Origin: Ampullaceana balthica
Lineage: Eukaryota; Mollusca; Gastropoda; Lymnaeidae
Assembly (NCBI GenBank): GCA_944989445.1
Contig: CALYLW010000125.1
Location: forward strand, 1,977,385 to 2,041,384
DNA: 64,000 nt
Direction: 5' to 3'
Of this stretch, positions 44,156 through 54,110 are shown one piece after another (positions within the stretch are counted from its first letter, which is position 1; the number at the start of each line of letters is the position of its first letter). A program made the translations under genes and the position numbers. Under the pieces are notes generated by a model. That model had not been told where the DNA came from. It made no database searches and saw nothing but the letters and a program-made list of their open reading frames with translations.

Positions 44156-44845
44156 CCTAATACTGAGGTCCTAATGCGTGCCAATACCCAAAGCATGTTC
44201 TCAATCCTTAGTGAAAGACGCCTGAGATGGCTAGGACATGTTAAAAGAATGAGCCCTGGCCGCATCCCCAAGGACCACCTATATGGAGAACTGGCATCGG
44301 GAAAGAGGAAGACAGGTCGCCCACGTGTGCGATTTAAAGATGTCTGCCAAAGGGACATGAAAGCAGCCAGAATACGCACAAGCAAATGGGAGTGTAAGGC
44401 AGAAGACCGATCTACGTGGCACACAGTTGTCAAAGAAGGCGCCATAGTAGCCGAGGAGCGATGGATGGAGGGGGCTACAGACAGAAGAGCTAGGAGAAAG
44501 GCCAAAACATTTGGAAGCACAGAACTGGGGCACGGTGGCCGAGTGGCATGCGCGCTCTGCTGGCGTACCGATGTTCATGGGTTCGAATCCATGTTAAGGC
44601 AAGCATTTGTTACCTGAGTCCACCTAGCTCCAATTGGGTACCTAACACAAGTTAGGAAAATAAAGGCGGCTGGGTAATGCGTGGAACCCTGCCAAAAGAC
44701 CGGAATGTATAGAAGGAGCGTCTGTAAAGATAAGACAATACAACTGTGTAAAAAATGTGGTAAAGACTGTCACTCAAGAATAGGACTGCACAGCCACTTG
44801 AGGAAATGCAACCCAACTGAACAGTGTTGCACCATCGTCTCTAGA
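44156..44845 (+). pseudogene. LINE polymerase C-terminus with terminal zinc finger
   Basis: The plus strand encodes VLMRANTQSMFSILSERRLR, WLGHVKRMSPGRIPKDHLYG, KRKTGRPRVRFKDVCQRDMK and the alanine/arginine-rich DRRARRKAKTF. After the SINE it resumes as CKKCGKDCHSRIGLHSHLRK with a final C. The last part is a Cx2C-x12-Hx3C finger. The RWLGHVxRM and GKRKTGRPxxRFKDVCKRDxK pattern plus a terminal DCHSRIGLxSHxRxC finger is common in one family of animal LINE proteins. Apart from the SINE the frame is largely open. The RT itself is not present. Confidence 0.85.
44526..44736 (+). mobile_element. tRNA-derived SINE with LINE-type 3' tail
   Basis: Inserted within the LINE C-terminal frame; the copy at 50155-50200 lacks it. 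The head has A box TGGCCGAGTGG (44536-44546) and an exact consensus B box GGTTCGAATCC (44580-44590), resembling tRNA-Leu/Ser. The middle is unique (cacctagctccaattgggta). The end, tgtatagaaggagcgtctgt then aaagataagac, matches the last 35 bases of the gataa-tailed LINE. Imperfect flanks cagaactg and tacaactg may be the target duplication. Length about 210 bp. Confidence 0.85.
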
Positions 44846-45014
44846 GACTGGAGGATGCCGATATATCAGGAAGTTTAATATTTCGTATTTATCAAACAAG
44901 GATAAGTTACTTTGGGTTTTGACTAAAACATTGGTTGCCGTAGGCGCCCTACAAACCCTAGTAATAAAATAAAATATAATATAATAAAATAACACAACTC
45001 AATATAAGATGCGT

Positions 45015-45225
45015 ACACAAAAAATTACGCACCATAATTTGACAATAAAAGATTTTTGAAAGCCTTAGAAAACAATAATGCAAGAAAAAAAATCGTTTTG
45101 AACTCCCACCTAAAGTTGTTAAATATGGAAATGATATTTAATTTTTCTCTCTTTGTCTCTACATTTTCTGATTTTTTAAATTTTCGGCTTTTATAAGAAA
45201 GGGACAATTACAAAACTATACTAAA
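45015..45225 (-). repeat. Dispersed repeat 'S', inverted copy
   Basis: Its reverse complement (gtaattgtccctttcttata, aatcagaaaatgtagagaca, aagagagaaaaattaaat, tttccatatttaacaac) matches 57090-57195 on the plus strand. Confidence 0.8.
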
Positions 45226-45369
45226 ACCACCAGCAGGTTAAAAGGAACCGTCCTTACAAATTTGATCCCCGTCCGTAATTTGGTTTTTAAGTGATATTGT
45301 AACTGACAGTCGAAAAGGGAAACATACAAACACATAAACATACAAACATACAAAGATACAAACACCAAA

Positions 45370-45376
45370 TAAGCTT

Positions 45377-45414
<38 letters not shown>

Positions 45415-45415
45415 C
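45370..45415. repeat. (TA)n microsatellite
   Basis: About 46 bp of tatata with minor interruptions, followed by the hairpin-like element end at 45411. Confidence 0.9.
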
Positions 45416-45446
45416 TAGGGGCAAGTACCCGGCTTCTCCCGGGTTT
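45411..45446 (+). repeat. Hairpin-bearing element end
   Basis: tactaggggcaagtacccgg, cttctcccgggttta: acccgg and cccgggt can pair. The same sequence (with one change) recurs at 46182-46220. Both follow TA-rich runs. These look like ends of Helitron-type or related non-autonomous elements. Confidence 0.6.
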
Positions 45447-45878
45447 AACAACAACAGCAACAACAAAAACAACAACAGCAACAACGACAAAAACAACAAC
45501 AGAAACAGCAACAGCAACAAAACAACAAAAACAAAACAACAACAAAAACAACAACAAAACAACAACTACAACAACAACAGCAACAACAACAAAGCAACAA
45601 CAACAAAACAACAACTACAACAGCAACAACAACAAAGCAACAACAACATGAAGGACATTGACGTCGCAGGGCAAGGGATGTGGACAACAACAACAACAGC
45701 AAAAACAACACAAAAGCAACAACAGCAACAACAGCAACAACAACAAAAACAACACAAAATCAACAACAGCAACAACAACAGCAACAACAACAAAAACAAC
45801 AACAGCAACAAAAACATCAACAACAAAACAATAACAAAGCAACAACAAAACAACAACAAAACAACAACTACAAAAAAA
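45447..45878 (+). repeat. (CAA)n trinucleotide tract with unique island
   Basis: About 430 bp of caa/cag/aac repeats. A 36-bp unique island (atgaaggacattgacgtcgc, agggcaaggg, atgtgg) lies at 45648-45683. It produces long Gln/Asn-rich frames on the plus strand and Cys/Val/Leu-rich frames on the minus strand. None looks like a gene. Confidence 0.9.
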
Positions 45879-45884
45879 TTATTT

Positions 45885-46220
45885 TATGGCGATAATCGCC
45901 TTCTTGTTAATCTCGACACCAAAATGTTTATTAATTTGCGTCATTATTTTACGTCTTAATTTTCAATAATTTTTATTTTATATAGCTCATATAGGGAAAA
46001 ACTACATTTTGGGCCCCCGGGCCCCAGTATCTTATATATATGGAACGAAACCTGTTTAATAACCCTTCCGGTATAATTTTGTGTACGTGTACCAAATTTC
46101 ACGTTATTTGGTTGTCTGGATCTTGAGTTATTAGGGAACAGACAGACAACAAATACGGCTTATATATATAGAGATATATATAGATACTAGGGGCAAGTAC
46201 CCGGCTTCACCCGGGTTTAA
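45885..46220 (+). repeat. Direct repeat 'H', left copy
   Basis: Shares ggcgataatcgcc(t/a)tcttg, gttaatctcgacaccaaaat, tatagctcatatagggaaaa, ggaacgaaacctgtttaata, ttgtgtacgtgtaccaaatt, ggttgtctggatcttgagtt and cagacagacaacaaat with 49370-49680. Both copies end in cttatatatatagagatata. The two copies bracket the Helitron helicase remnant and an internal array. Confidence 0.85.
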
Positions 46221-46268
46221 AATAAGGTTTTCTGTAGAAGCGTACACAACTAACTGTTTACTTGCATG

Positions 46269-47995
46269 CTATAAAATGGTACATTTAACAGTGTATGTGC
46301 TGCATGGCTTAATTTCAAGGATGTCACCATCCTCATCTTTCACAATAACAGTTTTGAGATCTTCAAATGAAATAGGTCCCCGAATATGGTGCAGCAGGAG
46401 GCGCATGTGAAATGCTTCTCTGTTGTGAGGATGCACAGTGTACACTCTTCCCAAGGCATTGTCTGTCACATATCTCGGGAAGTCTGCAAGAGGTATACCT
46501 TTTTTCGGATTTGCCAGACCTTTTGACTGGCATCCCAGCGAAAATGTCTAGGCACTTCAGAATACAGCAATGTTTTTGCAAGAGGATCTGTTTTGCAGAG
46601 ATCAAAAAACGCTGTTAATGTAGTCTTTGTTGGAGTGTCTGTCAAATGTGCTGTTGGCTGTCCTGGTTTATAGTATACTCCTTGGCCTCCTTCAAGATGT
46701 ACTGCCAAGTGAACAACTGTTGGATACCTTTGATGGATGGGAAAGTTAAGCAGGGGCCACACTGCCTCACTGCTACTAATGTATCGTCCTTGTTGATAAT
46801 TAATTGGTAACCCCATCAAGCCTGTTCGGCATTTCATTTGCAACAGTAAACATGGCTGCATCACTTCCCTTGGTAACATAATTGCAAATCTACTTGATGC
46901 TTGTGTTTCTATGACGTACATAGGTCATTCCATCCTGTGCATATTCATGCATGTAACGGGGCCCTCCACTGAAGGATGAAGGCAGCACCACTAATTTGCC
47001 AAGATTTTCAGAAGTCACATTGTTGTCATTCCTTACTGCCTCTAATAGTACACCATAGTCCTCAGCTCTAAGTTTTGTTTGGTTGAGTCTGATGAAACGC
47101 AATCTCTCATTCTCAACCTTAGCATACATATCCACTATGTATTGCTGGAAAAGGCGCGGGCATCTGAGGAGTGTATTAAATTCGTTGACTCTTTGCATCA
47201 TGCGATATGCATAGTAGTCATTGCTTGTGGCCTTGTTTACATCTTTTATGTTCAAATCATAGCCATCTTCTCCTCTAACAAATAGCAGAGGATACTGAAG
47301 TGGATCATATGACATGTGAGTGTCTTGAATCCTTTGAAGTGGCATTTGTGAGCAACTTCTTGAATGCAGCACAATGTCTCTACGATCACCTAGCTCTCCA
47401 GCAATCATGATGCCACTTCACTAACAGATGGTGCATTGAATCTGCCTTTGTGTTCCTTTAATGGTGCTTTGCCGGAAATTTTGATTTTGTAGTCCACTTG
47501 AGTGTTATCCATAATCTCAGCAGCCATTTTAAATGACCTCACATAGCTGTTATGCTGATGCAGCATTCTTTGCAGTTTGAGGACAATGTTTCTGTCAACA
47601 GGACTGTCAAGCAAATCCAGTCGTCTTTGCACTTGCTCATCTTCTCCCAAGAAGTAAATCTGGAGATATTTGCTGTCTACAGCATTGACTGGATGAAGAG
47701 GTCCAGCATGGTGGTACACTTGGCCTTGGACCTTGAATGTTGGTGTCCACCCGTTATTCACGACAACATTAGACTTGAAGGAAGTCACGGCAAACATATT
47801 ATTGAATAGTCTAATAAGTTTCACAAAATCCTTTGATTGTGCAGTTTCACCATTCAACAGAATGCACAATGGTTCTGGTGGCTTTAGAATTGGGGGCAGT
47901 TTGACTTTACCACTGGAACAGCACATGCCTGGAGTTTCTTTGCTCAGCTGTTTCAGCTGCTCTGGGAACTCTGTGGCGGACCTGATCTGCCTGGA
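46269..47995 (-). pseudogene. Helitron Rep/helicase protein fragment
   Basis: Four minus-strand frames join through frameshifts near 47408, 46905 and 46468. In order: RQIRSATEFPEQLKQLSKET, MCCSSGKVKLPPILKPPEPL, FAVTSFKSNVVVNNGWTPTF, KVQGQVYHHAGPLHPVNAVD, LQIYFLGEDEQVQRRLDLLD; then YDPLQYPLLFVRGEDGYDLN, RVNEFNTLLRCPRLFQQYIV; then RYISSSEAVWPLLNFPIHQR, YPTVVHLAVHLEGGQGVYYK, TTLTAFFDLCKTDPLAKTLL; finally GRVYTVHPHNREAFHMRLLL with HHIRGPISFEDLKTV. These are the conserved blocks of the Helitron 'helicase-like' region before the PIF1 motor. The HUH nuclease core between the second and third pieces is not intact, and the Walker motifs are absent. Rolling-circle transposition is not possible. Confidence 0.85.
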
Positions 47996-48840
47996 TTTTA
48001 TATATTTTTTTTTCGTATGTTATCATTGCGGAAGAGTACTCAACAACTTCCCAAAGTTTCATGCTCCTATTTACACGGGAAGTTGGATATTTAATGATTA
48101 GTCTGTTTTATATAGCTCATATTAGGAAAATACCTACATTTTGACCCAAGGCCCCCTAGTGAGTAATAATTTTATATATTTTTTTCGCATGTTACCATCG
48201 CGCGAGGGTACTCAAAATCTTCCAAAAGTTTCATTCTTCTACTTACATGGTAATTTGGAGAATTATTGATGAGTCAGTTTGATATATGAAAAAAACTACA
48301 TTCAGGCCTCTGACCACCCAGTGAGTGATAATTTTTATTAATGTTTCGCCAGTTACCATTTTGGGAGGGTATATAACAACTTCACAAAGTTTCATGCTTC
48401 TACCTACACAGGAAATAGGAGATTTAATGATGAGCCTGATTTATATAGCTCATTTAAGAAAAAACTACGTTTGGGCCCCCGCCCACCCCCCTACCCAGTT
48501 AGTGATAACTTTATACTTTTTGCGACTGTTACCATTGCGGGAGGGTACTCAACGACTTTCCAAATTTTCATGATTCTACCTACTCGGGAATATGAGGAAT
48601 TGGTGTTGATTCAGTTTTATATAGCCCATATAAGGAAAAACCGGTTTTGGGGCACCCGGCCACCCATGAGTGGAAATGTTTACATTATTTTTCACCAATT
48701 ATCGTCATAATAGTGTATTTGGCAAGTTCCCAAAAGTTTCATGCTTCTACCCTCACGGGAGGTTGGAGAATTAGTTTTGAGTCAGTTTTAAATATACGGA
48801 AAAAAAATACATTTTGGCCCCGCCCCCAGTAAGTGATAAT
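47996..48840 (+). repeat. ~165-bp tandem array, about five units
   Basis: Each unit has gttaccat(t/c)gcg(g/c)gagggtactca, then aac/aaa-(a/c)tttcc(a)aaa-gtttcatgcttctac, tacacgggaa, tttatatagctcatat(t/a)aggaaaa, actacatttt, a GC core (gaccc or ggcccc) and agtgataatttt. Starts near 48010, 48190, 48345, 48520 and 48690. The same units occur singly in repeat H (tatagctcatatagggaaaa). It is the internal minisatellite of a Helitron-like element. Confidence 0.8.
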
Positions 48841-48879
48841 TTATATAATTCATTTTTCTGTTGTATGGGGTTTATTTGT

Positions 48880-48995
48880 TTTAAAGAAACATTTCGAAAC
48901 GCAATGTTTGAGCTTAAAATGTGCCCTGCTGGTTTCGTTTAAGTTATGCAAAAAGTATAAACACAGTTGCTTAGCTACAGTGTTTATGCCACCCA
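48880..48995 (+). repeat. Dispersed repeat 'T', copy 1
   Basis: cgcaatgtttgagcttaaaa, tgccctgctggtttcg, taagttatgcaaaaa, ttgcttagctac, tgtttatgccac: matches 51675-51768 in order. At the second site an LTR element follows directly after gccac. Confidence 0.75.
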
Positions 48996-49369
48996 GGGAT
49001 GGACGATATTATTGACTCCTACCCTCGCCGATAAAAGGAAAAAGCTTGATCGGACGACTGGATAAAATACATATAGAATATACAAAAAAGAAACAGTGTA
49101 AAGTAAAAAAATATGTAATTTGCAAACAAATTTTATAAAAATATATACGTAATCTTGTTAGAGGCGCAACATTAACAGACATAAAAATAAACCATTTCAT
49201 AACATTTAGTTCACAACAAAAAACACACACACTCACTGATTCACACATGTGCACACAAATACTTAAACGCACACTCACAGCGGTATATTAACAATTAAAA
49301 TAATAACTGCTCTTTTCACTTTGTTTCCTATTTACAAATTAATATGAACTCAAACTATGACGTCACATC

Positions 49370-49676
49370 ACATTATTTTATGGCAATAAACGCCATCTTG
49401 TTAATCTCGACACCAAAATGTTTAATATTTTTACGTCTTAATTTTCAATAATTTTTATTTTATATAGCTCATATAGGGAAAAACTACATTTTGGGCCCCC
49501 GGCCCCCAGTATCTTATATATATGGAACGAAACCTGTTTAATAACCTTTCCGGTATAATTTTGTGTACGTGTACCAAATTTCACGTTATTTGGTTGTCTG
49601 GATCTTGAGTTATAAGGGAACAGACAGACGACGGACAGACAACAAATGCGTCTTATATATATAGAGATATATATAT

Positions 49677-49715
<39 letters not shown>

Positions 49716-49720
49716 AGTAT
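49370..49720 (+). repeat. Direct repeat 'H', right copy, with (TA)n
   Basis: Right-hand partner of 45885-46220, over 90% alike by eye. It has an extra gacggacagacaaca, a local duplication. It ends in cttatatatatagagatata and a (TA)n run to about 49711. Confidence 0.85.
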
Positions 49721-49734
49721 ACGGGTTCGGCAAA

Positions 49735-50310
49735 AACGAAGCGAGACATGGACAACTAATACATCCCATGAGCGCAAGCTAAATAGTTTCCACTTGAGAT
49801 TCATGCATCACATCCCTGGCATTAAATTACAGGTCACATTGAAAATAGAGAGGTCCTAATGCGTGCCAATACCCAAAGCATGTTCTCAATCTTTAGTGAA
49901 TGACGCCTAAGATGGCTAAAGCGATTAAGAAGAAGGAGCATGGGTCGCATCCCAAGGACCTCCTATAATGGGAACTGGCATAAGGAAAGAAGAAGTCAGG
50001 TCGCACTAATCTGCGATTTAAAGATGTCTACCTGAGAGACATGAAGCAGCCAAAATAAGCGCAATTGACTAGGAGCATAAAGCAGAAGAACAATATGCGT
50101 GGCGCACAGGAGTGATGAATGGAGGAGGCTACAGAAAGAAGAGCTAGGAGAAAGGCCAAAACATTGGGAATGCGCAGAAAATGTGTGCAAAAGCTGTAGT
50201 AAAGACTGTCACTCAAGGATAGGACTGAACAGCCACTCGAGGACATGAATCCCAAGCCAACGATGATGCGCCATCGTCTCATGAGACGGAATGATGCCGA
50301 TAAATATACG
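49735..50310 (+). pseudogene. LINE C-terminus, second copy, without the SINE
   Basis: Encodes ETWTTNTSHERKLNSFHLRF near 49750, then sequence matching 44165 onward: gtgccaatacccaaagcatg, the GHV segment, GRIPK and a zinc finger remnant (cactcaaggataggactg). Many indels and stops. At 50155-50200 the sequence runs aaaacattgggaatgcgcag then aaaatgtgtgcaaaagctgt, with no SINE, giving the empty-site state. Confidence 0.8.
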
Positions 50311-50334
50311 AGTGCAATACTTGTGCTTTGTTAC

Positions 50335-50525
50335 GGGGTTAAGCGGCTGGATAGGGAAGTCAATAGTGCGCTTGCCTTACAAGATGAGGGGCGTTGGATC
50401 TAGCCCATGTTAAAGCAATAAAAATGTTGATGAATGACAATTGCTAAAAAGTCCTCCGCTGACCTGGAGAGGATATGGATGCCGCCAAGGTCTACCAAGC
50501 CTTAATAAAGTTCTAATGGAAACAT
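50335..50525 (+). mobile_element. tRNA-derived SINE, second family
   Basis: Head with ttaagcggctggatagggaa and a B-box-like gcgttggatctagccc, then caataaaaatg and aaaaagtcctccgctgacct, ggatatggatgccgcc, and ctaatggaaacattagaacc. Shares aaagtcctccgctgacc and the aacggaaaca-type ending with 62545-62735. The tail differs from the SINE at 44526. Moderately decayed. Confidence 0.65.
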
Positions 50526-51674
50526 TAGAACCTCCTTCAATCACGTGATTATGGTACAAACAACAACAAAAAAAGGATAATACAAATGTAACAATATTTT
50601 TGTTCTCATATTCCCCTTAAAAAATTTAGAGGCTAGTACAAACGTAAGACGAAAGCGGGATAGTGAAACACCAACCATCTTCTTCATGAAAAAAACGATA
50701 TGGGTCGTCGACAAAATAAAAAGCATGATGAAATTTAAGGAAACTTATCAAATTTTTTAAATTCTGCTTTTATAACGCATAGTTTTCTGTAACTGCTCTA
50801 CAAGAATACCAAAGGTCTGTTATAGTTTCATAACTCTAATGTGAAAAGGCTCATTTTCCACTCACATGAATAATAATATAAAAACGATAATTCCACACAA
50901 AGGGGTTAGAGATTGATCCTCAAATTTAAAATCATTTAGGTCATATTAAATGACTTCCCGTGACCTTTTCTTCAAGTATTGACGAAGCACCAAGTTAGCA
51001 TATACTTTTGTCCCTTAAAAAAACATATAATTAAAAAAATAATATTTAATATTATTATCATTTCCGTTTAGTTTTTAGCTTATAAAATGACAACATTTTT
51101 TAAGGAATGAATTTATAATATAACCTAAGTAAGCATCTCATTTCAAATCATGATGATTTTAAGGTTATACAGTTTCAAAGAACACAACTATTTAATGAAC
51201 TATATCATCTTACTTTAAGAAAAAACTGTCTTAAGACGGATACTCAATCTCATTGTTTTAAAATGCTCAAATAAAATTATAACAGCTTGACACAGTATAG
51301 GTGGTTTTGAAAGAACACGCATTTTTTAAAGCTAGATCTGTGATATTGCATTATACTAATTATACTTACACCATTGAAAACTTTTCAGTAACTACACGAA
51401 GCAAGTGCCATGCAACTGCATTGTTTTAGAAATATCTAAAATATATTATTGTTTTAAAATGAGTGCTTTATTATTCATTTGCCCTTAATTTTTATATATG
51501 ATTTTCTTTGTTCTTGGAAAACGCTCTATAAAACAACCATTCTATTTCAAGTCTATACATGAACTTAGTTTAGTAGAACTAGAATATTTTAATATTTAGC
51601 CAGATAATATGTATGTGAATATTGATGCCTTGGAGAGGAGGAAAATAGGGTTTTATAAGTTTTACAGAAACTCG
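50526..51674. other. AT-rich, no recognisable gene
   Basis: Nothing supported. A donor-like acttacacc at about 51367 (minus strand) has no convincing exon. Confidence 0.45.
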
Positions 51675-51768
51675 TTGAATCGCAAGATTTGGACTTAAAA
51701 TTTACCCTGCAGGTTTAGCTTAAGATATGCAAAAATCATATTAACAGTGGCTAAGCTGCTAATGCCAC
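51675..51768 (+). repeat. Dispersed repeat 'T', copy 2
   Basis: cgcaagatttggacttaaaa, taccctgcaggttta, taagatatgcaaaaa, tggctaagctgc, taatgccac. It is cut at 51770 by the LTR of the Gmr1-like element, so the retrotransposon inserted into an existing repeat. Confidence 0.75.
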
Positions 51769-51770
51769 AC

Positions 51771-51974
51771 TGTCACGTGAGAGGGAGGAGGTTAAAAGAG
51801 AAGGAAGTCACGTGAAGGAGAAAAGATAGAAAGAAGATGGCCGACTGTTTAAGGACGTATGATATGCATTATGTAAATTGATGTACATATATTTCAAATT
51901 AAAAGTTACTATGTTTAACCAGTGTCTCCTGGAATCATTGTGCGAAAGATAATGTCGATATTGTTACGCCTACA
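51771..51974 (+). repeat. 5' LTR of the Gmr1-like retrotransposon
   Basis: Starts TGTCACGTGAGAGGGAGG and ends CGCCTACA, TG...CA ends, about 204 bp. A short spacer and then the primer-binding site follow. A second copy (3' LTR) was not found after the RNase H region. Confidence 0.65.
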
Positions 51975-51993
51975 AATAATTAGATTTTATATT

Positions 51994-52010
51994 TGGTGTC
52001 AGAAGTGAAG
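51994..52010 (+). promoter_or_regulatory. tRNA primer-binding site
   Basis: tggtgtcagaagtgaag follows the LTR after about 19 bases. TGGTGTCAGxAGTGxG is complementary to the 3' end of a tRNA-Leu-like primer, as in several animal Gypsy-type elements. Two or three mismatches at the distal end. Confidence 0.65.
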
Positions 52011-52560
52011 AATCAACAATTTGTGTTGGAAGTTAAAAACTTTTGTGAAACATTCGTAAACAACTCAACTCCTGAAGTAATACCAATGTGAGTTCTTCTT
52101 TAATGAAAATACCCTGTATGTAAGGAAGAAACTGTTCGTTCTTGAAAAAGAAGGTTGTTTGTGAAACAGTGAAAGTGATTTTTTGGCTGGTTTGATACAA
52201 ATGGAAAATATTTAATATCAAAAACCCTTTTTTTTTCAATATGGCGGACCTATAAAACATGCTCAACATTATTTTTAACTAACACGTCGATGTCCACGCA
52301 TCCAGGTCAATGCCAAGGTCAGTGACAGAACACTAGTGAAAACAAGCTTTTCAGGGAGAAAATATTTGGGTCAGGTGCAGTGTTTGAAGTAACAACAAAC
52401 CGTACACACTGAATATCCAGGTGAAGTTTACAGGCCTACTGTGTTAATTCAAAATACAACTGTAGACAAACAAGCGTGGCTTAAATAAAGAAACACTGAG
52501 CAACAGTGAAAATAAGTGAACTGAAAAATCAAGGAAAACATATAATTACATAAATCATAC

Positions 52561-53450
52561 ATGGATTACTACAAAGAGTTCACGGCCATAGCCAAAGAGT
52601 TTGGTTTGAGTGGCAAAGACTTAAAAGAATTCGTAGAAGACAAAGTGAAAGAAGCTAAGGAAGAAGAGAAGAAAAAACAAGTAATATACAAAGATGAAAG
52701 AGCTGCCAAAAGAGAACTTGAACAACTGAAAAATGATAATTTAAATTTACAAATAGATTTGGAAAGTAGAGGCCACAGCAACGATACCAATGAAAAAATA
52801 ATACAGAAAGATCCGATAAAAGTCAGGAAATTTGACTTCAAAAAAATGAAAATGGATTTCTACCTAGACTACTTTTAGTCAATAATGTTAATGAAAGGAT
52901 ATGAAGAGAAAGATTGGACCACACAATTATTGACCAAATTAACAGGGGAGTCATTTGGATTTTATAATAGCGTACCAAAAGAAGACAAAAATACATAAAA
53001 GAATGTTTTAAAAGCTTTGCTATGTCATTTTGGCAAATCAGACAAATAACTACAGAAGAGAATTTCATGAAAACAGGATCAAAATGGACAAGGATCCACA
53101 AATTGTAGTGCATGAGGCACAAGTAAACTTAACTAAATGTTTAGAACTGGCAACCATAGATATTACTGACCCAAAAGCAATACTAGACATGATATTAATA
53201 GATAAATTTCTAGAAAACGCCACACCAGAATTTTACACATATCTGGCAGAAAAAAAGATAAGGACTCAATCTCAATTAACCAAAGCCCTAAGAACTTTCA
53301 AAGAATCACATCGTGAAGTTGAGATGGATAAGAGACAAGACTTCATGGCTACAATTAATAATAAAGAAGCATGACTCATTTGTTATTATTGTAACAAGCC
53401 TGGACACATGGCAAGGCATTGTTACCACAACAAAAGACAGACAAATAGAA
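52561..53450 (+). pseudogene. Gag of the Gmr1-like element
   Basis: The first frame (105 codons) begins MDYYKEFTAIAKEFGLSGKD and LKEFVEDKVKEAKEE, the usual short N-terminal motif of animal Gypsy gag, then a charged helix and KVRKFDFKKMKMDFYLDYF. A stop at 52876-52878 interrupts it, and a second stretch (53030-53374) follows in another frame with NYRREFHENRIKMDKDP and LDMILIDKFLENATPEFYTY. After one stop, CYYCNKPGHMARHC at 53388-53429 is a CCHC zinc knuckle for RNA packaging. Several stops and frameshifts make it inactive. Confidence 0.8.
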
Positions 53451-53699
53451 TGTCACCCTGAGGAAGTCTAAAAAGATACAAAACAGAATGGAGAGATGCA
53501 CAAAGTCACTTAGCAAATAACAGATCAATTAAAATTCAAGATAGAGAGACAATGTTCCAGATAGACAATCATGGCGTAACAGAAAAAAATGGAGAGGCAG
53601 TTATAATCAAGATAGAAGAACATGGAGAGATAAGAATAATTATAACTCCAAATACAGAACAAATGACAACCAAGACATAGAAGACAACAGAATAATGAA

Positions 53700-54110
53700 T
53701 CGGGAGGAGACAAAAACCAGTTACACTGTAGCCTTATTAACAGCCACGGTAAGCTGAAATTTTATCCAGTCTATGTTATCAACGAGAGATGTATGTGTCT
53801 GCGGGACACAGGCTGCACAACAATAGTGGCAAACAGCAGAATAGTAGAGGAAGGGGATTACGATGGCAAGAAAGACACGCTGACCATGGCTGATGGCACA
53901 AGATTTGAATGTCCAACTGCTGCCCTTAACATCAACTCACCCTGGTTTGAAGGTACAGTTAGAGAAAGAGTACCGAAAGATGCCATCTGTGATTTAATTA
54001 TAGGAAATATTGATGGTGTGATAAACAAGTCCGAAGAAATGTTCAGACAGTGGTGTGAAATCAAGTATCAACTTTGTGTCACGATACAAACAAGAGCAAC
54101 CACCAAACGA
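53700..54110 (+). pseudogene. Aspartic protease of the Gmr1-like element
   Basis: Within the frame at 53793-54413 the first part reads CLRDTGCTTIVANSRI, then VPKDAICDLIIGNIDGV. DTGCT is the active-site motif (D-T/S-G) and CDLIIGN is the second conserved strand with the ILG-type motif. It would cut the Gag-Pol polyprotein as a dimer. The frame continues without a stop into the integrase zinc-binding region. Confidence 0.85.

Larger units (their letters stand above)
44156..44867 (+). mobile_element. LINE C-terminal fragment inserted in repeat R
   Basis: Lies between tttcatgaagttt and ggaagtttaata of the dispersed repeat, where the intact paralogue reads through. A short gaagttt is present at both edges and may be the target duplication. 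A second, older copy lies at 49735-50310. A SINE is nested inside at 44526-44736. Confidence 0.8.
42240..45000 (+). repeat. Dispersed repeat 'R' split by two insertions
   Basis: Three parts (42240-42465, 44021-44155 and 44868-45000) together match an uninterrupted inverted copy at 59690-60140. Matching phrases in order: ataatataatagtccaagt, caaggtgtgcatca, tgtaaaaattatt, gttttagcttatat, ggatttgaggatttataatt, tgtgtacatttcatgaagtt, aatatttcgtatttatcaaa, caaggataagttact and accctagta. The intact relative defines both insertion points exactly. The repeat has no obvious ends or coding sequence. Confidence 0.85.

Noticed and set aside
44536..44600. Possible functional tRNA gene because of the exact B box
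   Set aside because: The acceptor and anticodon stems do not form, and the sequence continues into a SINE body with a LINE-like tail.
45216..45859. Long minus-strand open frames rich in Cys, Val and Leu, and plus-strand Gln/Asn-rich frames
   Set aside because: They are translations of a (CAA)n repeat in different frames, with no start context, domain or splice sites.
51360..51375. Splice donor on the minus strand (acttac)
   Set aside because: The adjacent sequence has stops in all frames nearby and no acceptor at exon distance.
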